NCBI GenBank assembly: GCA_028564705.1
Contig: JAPXFQ010002461.1
Span: 124,001-188,000 of the forward strand
Source of the DNA: Apricaphanius iberus
Taxonomy: Eukaryota > Chordata > Actinopteri > Cyprinodontiformes > Aphaniidae
Reading direction: 5' to 3'
DNA: 64,000 bases
Part shown: positions 58,371 through 64,000 of the stretch, in pieces
Numbering within the stretch: position 1 is the stretch's first letter
Layout of the letters: each line of letters begins with the position of its first letter
Notes under the pieces: generated by a model
Database searches by the model: none
What the model saw: only the letters and a program-made list of their open reading frames with translations
What the model was told of the DNA's origin: nothing
Made by a program: the position numbers and the translations under genes

Positions 58371-61300
58371 AAACAAGCATGCAGAGCAGCTTTAGAATTC
58401 CATTTCAGAAAATGTGTGTCCTGTTAAGGGATCGTCTGTTTAGCTGTTCATCACCATTTTCCCTGCTGGTGTATGGGAAGGAAGTGTGGAATTGTGACAG
58501 CACTGTCCGGTTCTTCCAGCTGGACCGGAGCAGGACACGCAGGCAGGAGTGCTGGCAGGACCGGCATTTGTTCCCCGCGCGCGCGACAAGTCGGCACACA
58601 TTCCACCACATAGCTCGCCTGGTCTTGCAAATGACCTTCCAACAGCGCTGTCATTTCTATTGATTTAGCTGTTGTGTGGCAAGAGTGGTGGGGTGGGGTG
58701 GGGGGGGGGGGGGAGCAAGAGAGAGAGAACGGACTCCTGTTCCCAGGCATGAACTGAAAACAGAGCTCTCGCTGCTTTGCTTCGCTGCTCATGTTCTTCA
58801 AATGACCCTCAAATCCAGCTGCAGTCTGACGCCGCTTTCCCACCTCTGTCTCCGTGGCAGCCGTGAAGAGTGGCGGTGCTCTGTCTCTGCTTCATCCGTC
58901 TGCCATGGAGCGAGAAGACGAGAGGAGGGAAGGATAGAGGAAAAGGGAGCGAAGGGTGGGAGAGGGAGTGTTGGGTTCGTGGTGTATTGTTGTCATTCCT
59001 CTCCTCGCTTCCTGCTCCCGCTGAATCCCATCGCCCTCAGGTGTCTCGATGTTCCACGCTTGCCCCAAGAGCCCCTGTGGCCGTTGCTAAAACTGACCCA
59101 CCGGCGACTCCACCCCTGCTGCCCGCCAAGCCTGTCACTCATCCATCCCATTCCCGCTGACTGACACGCTCCTTGTTTACCTTGCAAGGGGTTCAGCAGC
59201 CGCCACCGTTCCAGCATATTTCTTCAATCCCAACTCTGAGTCATATCCCTGATACATACAGAAGGAGAACAGAGTCAACTAGATGGACAGAAATGCTGAA
59301 GGTTGGGAAACATAATGGAGAGTCAGAGCTCATATGGCATACTAATCCTGTTCTTGTCAGCCATCTCTCTCTGTCTCCGTTTTCCCACACTGCCCTACTC
59401 TATATTAGCGGTATTCGTCCTGTGACTTGACACGCCGCAGTGGCACGCAGGGAAAGGGCTTAGGGTACGATCGAGTCCCATTGATCGAGGAGCAGCTTTA
59501 TTTAAAACTCATCTCCCGCACGGGAAGGGGGGGGGAGTGATGACCGCCGCCAATGTTTCCTGATTTCACTCGACAGCAGATAAGTTTATAAATAACGCCT
59601 GGCACACACAGGAAAAAGGAGAATTTCCTCTTGTGGCTTCCTTATCAATGCCATCTCCCTCCCTCCCTTCCACCTCACTCACTGCCTTACCTTCTCACAC
59701 CGGCTTTTCTTTTTTGTATTGAGAAATAACCTAGCCAATCTAGCTAGACGCTGATAGCACCAGTCCATTCAGCTCTGTCCGAGCTTTCTGCTGACCTGCA
59801 TCCAATTAAAGAGTGTTTAAAGTGTAAGACAACGACCTGGATTTGTTCCCTGACACAGTTCTATCACACTAGGAAAGTTTTAGGGTCAAGGTAGAGAATT
59901 GGATCTCCACAGAGCTCCTTATTGAGTCTTTCCGTCTGGTAATAAGAAAAGGCTCTAGTTTATGTAACTAAAATGACACAGAATGCTTGTTTTAGTTTAG
60001 CATGCAATAAAAGATCTTGCTAATTATGACAGAGCTGTTTTTTGTTGGACAGGTAGCTGGCAGGGAGAGGAGCAGATAGAAAGGTGGTAGGTATGTTGTA
60101 AAGGGTTCAGTCTAGGACCTATTCTGGTTCATCTGGACTGCTTGGCCTGTAGAGGTAATCCCGGTTATGATGTTCTCTGTAACCATCTAGAGGAGTCAGA
60201 GTAGCTCTAATTGGCCACAACATATTGCTGTTGTGCTGAGCATAAATACAGGAGCCTTGGAATACAAAAGCCTACCGAATATCAAATCCAAGTAGCTCGC
60301 CAAGTCCTCCTCGCTGTTTAAACATTGACCAAAATCGTAAAAGTATAACGCATTAAAGGAGCAGCAGTACTAGCACCCACCAAAGTCTAGCTCTCATTTG
60401 AAGCAGCCATAAGGAACAGCCATCATTCAGAAATAATATTTTTTTTTAAACAATTTTAATCAACTGATGATGAAATTTCCCATTGTGGAGTCTTTGTCCA
60501 ACAATGCCTTCTACACTGAAGAGTGTTGTCCTTAGCAGCATCTGGTAGCAGGTATGCTGGGTTTTCTGAGAATTATCATATATTTGAGTTAACAAATAGC
60601 CAGCTAACAGTCCCAACCAGTTAAGTGGAAAATATTGGTGCATTTCCAAATGCCTGCTTCATTGCATCTATTTAGTATTTCTGTGCAAATTGGTACTAAT
60701 TTGTCATCAATCTGAAACCTCAAACCCACTGACAGAAAAATTGATATTTGGGTCCAGTTTAAATCCCTGTTTTACTATTTGAACTATACCACTAGAACAT
60801 TGACTTTTTTAGACTGATCGGTACAAAAACAAAACCTTTTGTCAAGTCAAAGTGGCCGAATCTCCTTAGTCCCACTTTGTGTATCATATTTTTTTTTGTT
60901 ATATCAAAACTGTTGTATCTTCAGCTGCAATTTCACTGCACAAGACCATCTTAGGTCAGTGTGGAATAGATTGGTTGTACTTAAAACAAATATATTGGAT
61001 TGAGGCTGGTTAGTAAAATGTAATCATCACCCATATTTATTAGAATATATTAAAGAACTGATGGGTTTGTTTAAAGCTTGGTATAATCTAGTGTCCTGTA
61101 GACTTAGATTTATGGGTTAGAGTCAAAATTAAAAAAAAAATACTTTTTAGATTTCTGGACATTTGACTGTCTTACCCCCCAAGGCATTTTTTAGAGGTAA
61201 ATCTTGAAGATAGTTTTTGGCAAAATAACCAGAACTGTGGGGGGAACTTCATAGGTTTCATTAGTGTGGCAATTAGCTGGAAGAATTCTAGAGCATTGAA

Positions 61301-62639
61301 TTGTGCTTTGACAGTCACTTTCCTTCTCTTTAATTAAGTGGACTGAGTACTAGACTTTTAGGTATGGTAATTGGTTGTAGAAAGAAGAGAATCCTTGTGT
61401 CACTTTTCTGAAAAGAGAATCTCTTTTCAAAGACTTGTTAGTGCATTGACTTTTCAGCTCGTCCACATGGATCATAGGATCAACCAGTCACTTGTTTATT
61501 TGGAAGTCATTAGGTCTCTCCTGCACACGGTCCAGGCTGTTGGGTTAATGTAACAATTGGAATGGAAATTATCCAGAGAAATCAAATCACCAGTGATCCT
61601 TTTCATTTTACCCTATACATTATGCTACAAAAAGCTGCTAGCCTCACCCCGATAAATTACACTGATTTTGAAGGTTCCCACTGGTTACGTCCTGTTGACT
61701 TTGGTGATCCCGGAGGTCGTCAGTTTTGCAGCAAAGGCCGGCATTTATTGTTTTCTTAATAATGTATCACCCACTTGGTGGTCTTCAGTTAAAGCCTAGC
61801 CATTCAACTAGGTTGGATTCTGGACAAAGTAAACTAAAACATATTTAAACCCCCAAATCTCCCAACTTTCTCTGTACAAGTTTGTTTCAAGTAAAACCTG
61901 AACTTTTATACTAACAGTCGACTACTGTTTAGCTGTAATTAAAAAAAGAAGTCATATTGTTATTTTAGTGCAGAGACTGATGATAGTGGAGAAGGTCCAT
62001 GTATGCCAGCGGTCATCAGGTTTAGTGAGGCTTTACTGCGATGGATGGAAGCAGGGTGACCATTAGAAGGCTTGACATTAGACGTCAGAGGAGTCATCAA
62101 GTGTGTGTGCATGTCCACACAAACACACTGCTCCTCACACACGCTTACATCTGCAATCTGTAACCAAGAAAGGAACTTTTGTTCAGCTGAACTGGAAAGC
62201 TGGTGAGATGAGATGGGGTCATTGGAAGTTGTCCTGGAATAAAACAGAACGTTCTCAGCATAAGCTAAATTTGAAATCTTTGTTACTAAAATGTTCTGTT
62301 ATCTGGTAGACGTTTTTTTTGTCCAGAAACACAAAAGAAAGGTTCTGATCGTCAGCAGATGCATTCAAGGGTTGACTATTTATTGCATCCCTTCAGAGCT
62401 TTCTATTGCAGGTCACAAAATGCTTAGATATTGATACAGCATAAAGCCAGCTAATATTATTGTAATTGAACTGGAAAACAATTCAAACATGTTTTGAAAA
62501 CCATCTTTGATTTGATCGTTTTACATGAAAGCCAAGAAAACCCTTCTATATTTGGTTCTTCGAGTGGAGATGCAGATTGGGGCTTCCTTTGCAGTCATGT
62601 GAGCACCACTTCTGTTTGTCACGATGAAGCAAGGAGGTG

Positions 62640-63200
62640 ACAGAAAAATCTGAAGACCCTCACTCATGTTGAAAGATTGCAGTTAACACCCCTGACCTCT
62701 TGATGCACACTTGCAGACATTTTCAACATTATGCACAGAGTTGAGGTTACTGAATCGAGAGCATCTGAGCATCATCTCAGATCTGGACACCGTACTTAAT
62801 GCAACACGATAACAGGGAGCTGACCGTGCCTTGAGGAGTTATGGGGGCTTCAGAGCGCATGTCTGAACTCGGACCGTACCCAGACCAGCACTGATCGAGC
62901 GACGCTGCTTAACCGCTGATGCAGAAGGAGCACATAGTGCGATATTTCGTCCTGCTGAAGTGATCAGAAAAATCCTTGTTCAGAGAGTCTTGCTGAAACC
63001 TGATCACTTCAATTGGAGAAACGTTCCCTCATTTCAACAGTGGAACTTAATTTTAGTCTCCAGTGTGGCCGCAGAGCAAGGATTCAGCCTGCATTGCACA
63101 CAAGGGGAGCATGTTCAGCTTCATACGGAGCGTTCAGGCCACAGCAGGTGAAATGTTGATAATTCATACATTCAACCTATGTGATGGCGCAATGTAGACC
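62640..63200. other. Intronic DNA with a 12-bp inverted repeat
   Basis: TGAAGTGATCAG (62956-62967) pairs with 63000-63011. The segment has a higher GC content than its surroundings and may be repeat-derived, but I do not recognise the family. Confidence 0.3.
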
Positions 63201-63339
63201 CCCTGTTCAGTTTCTTTGGGTTAAAATGTTATTAAAACTAATTTAATTGAACGCTACTAAAAATGTTATCATTTTAAAAACCAAAAGGTAAAATAAATTT
63301 TGACTGCATTCTTTTATTGACCCAGTCAGTCGAAATGAC

Positions 63340-63670
63340 AGACAACAACAAAAATGTAGTGGGACCTTTATTAGTCTTTAAAAAAACAAACAAAAAAATA
63401 TACAGAATAGGTTAGGGGTCAGTCTCTTGCCCAAGGATACTTAAAGATTATGGTGAGGGTAGCTGGAATTAAACTGACCACTCCCCATTTGGCAGAACGC
63501 GTTTAATGTGTGCCGCTGCTGCCCTACTCTTCTGATTTTTTCACAAAAGAATGAATAGCCAACTTGCAGTCCAGAGGTTGTGGGTTGGGTTCCATTTTCC
63601 TCCTGCCACATGTGGATTTGCCACTGGGCAAGGCACTTCAATTCCTTACCGTTCTGCGAATCAAATGCTG
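63340..63670. repeat. Fragments of a dispersed fish repeat (aggcacttc / cttgcccaagga motifs)
   Basis: agtctcttgcccaaggat at about 63421 and ctgggcaaggcacttcaatt at about 63625 are opposite-orientation versions of a phrase common in dispersed fish repeats. No full element or ends are visible. Confidence 0.35.
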
Positions 63671-64000
63671 AGTCAGCTTTGGGATGTTTGTATCATGCTG
63701 CACCCCTTCTGTGCTTCAGTGTCATAAGGTTCATCAGTTTCTGTCTGCAAAACAATGGGGAAAAAGCCATTGTCATCTGTAGCACTGAAGAAACAGGTTA
63801 GAGCCTGACAGAAAGGAGAATCCTCGGGGACGTGGAAGTGAAAGAGCAAAGTGTCTCCTTGAAGTGGACAGAATGTCAGTTGCTCCCATTTCTCTTGTAG
63901 AAGCTCTAAAATTAGGCCTGGAAATGATCAGCAAGGACGCAGTTGCACACAATACACATACCATTCAGTGGTAACGACAAAGTCACCATGGCAACTGTCA

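Larger units (their letters stand above)
58049..64000 (+). other. oxr1: oxr1 intron 2 (partial)
   Basis: Starts GTGAGTAG and runs past the window. The first 1.5 kb is GC-richer with G-rich and GA-rich tracts (58686-58714, 58915-58975). 59650-62600 shows no recognised feature. I searched for sequence encoding the LysM start and did not find it. Confidence 0.65.

Noticed and set aside
58676..59164. Plus-strand frame of 162 codons after exon 2
   Set aside because: Begins in a poly-G stretch, is low-complexity (Gly, Arg, Glu-rich), has no known domain, and lies within intron 2.
1..64000. CRISPR arrays, bacterial operons, rRNA genes
   Set aside because: No regularly spaced direct repeats, no dense coding, and clear spliced vertebrate gene structure with animal transposons.

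Overview
This window is vertebrate nuclear DNA, most likely from a teleost fish. It has spliced gene structure, no bacterial-style operons, and a dense load of Tc1/mariner, hAT, Kolobok and CR1/L2-type LINE copies of the kind fish genomes carry. I cannot name the species; a percomorph such as a killifish relative is only a weak guess.

Only one host gene can be supported: oxr1 (oxidation resistance 1), on the + strand. A first coding exon (17235-17394) lies in a CpG-rich stretch and ends at a GT donor in phase 1. An 83-base exon (57966-58048), preceded by a pyrimidine-rich AG acceptor, joins it in frame and reads into the conserved OXR1 block just before the LysM domain. The intron between them is about 40.6 kb. 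The LysM and TLDc exons are not in the window and should lie beyond base 64000.

Layout. 1-17 kb: flanking DNA with a degraded BED-finger hAT relic, a small hAT MITE, a hAT MITE nested inside another (3758-5336), several Tc1-type relics, and a TA-flanked repeat family. 17.2-17.7 kb: oxr1 exon 1 and CpG-rich promoter region. 17.7-57.9 kb: intron 1, mostly transposon debris, including an internally deleted Tc1 copy (18624-19157), three copies overall of one hAT MITE family, a larger hAT MITE (24474-25611), LINE pieces (26.7-27.3, 43.4-44.4 and 48.8-51.6 kb), two inverted Kolobok-type elements (31413-34751 and 40199-42500), a 0.6-kb TA/TG microsatellite and a DD38E Tc1 copy (46142-47195). 57.0-64 kb: a perfect 28-bp palindrome, exon 2, a Z-DNA-prone TG/CG tract and the start of intron 2.

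The most informative structure is the Kolobok pair. Both copies are bounded by TTAA or a decayed TTAA, start with AGG, and keep a THAP-like first exon followed by a splice donor. Each carries a different later retro-insertion: a 5'-truncated LINE in one, and an unidentified poly(A)-tailed RNA copy with a 19-bp duplication in the other. Each therefore serves as the empty site for the other. I found no CRISPR, operon, rRNA or convincing tRNA gene, and no clear evidence of an entirely new system.
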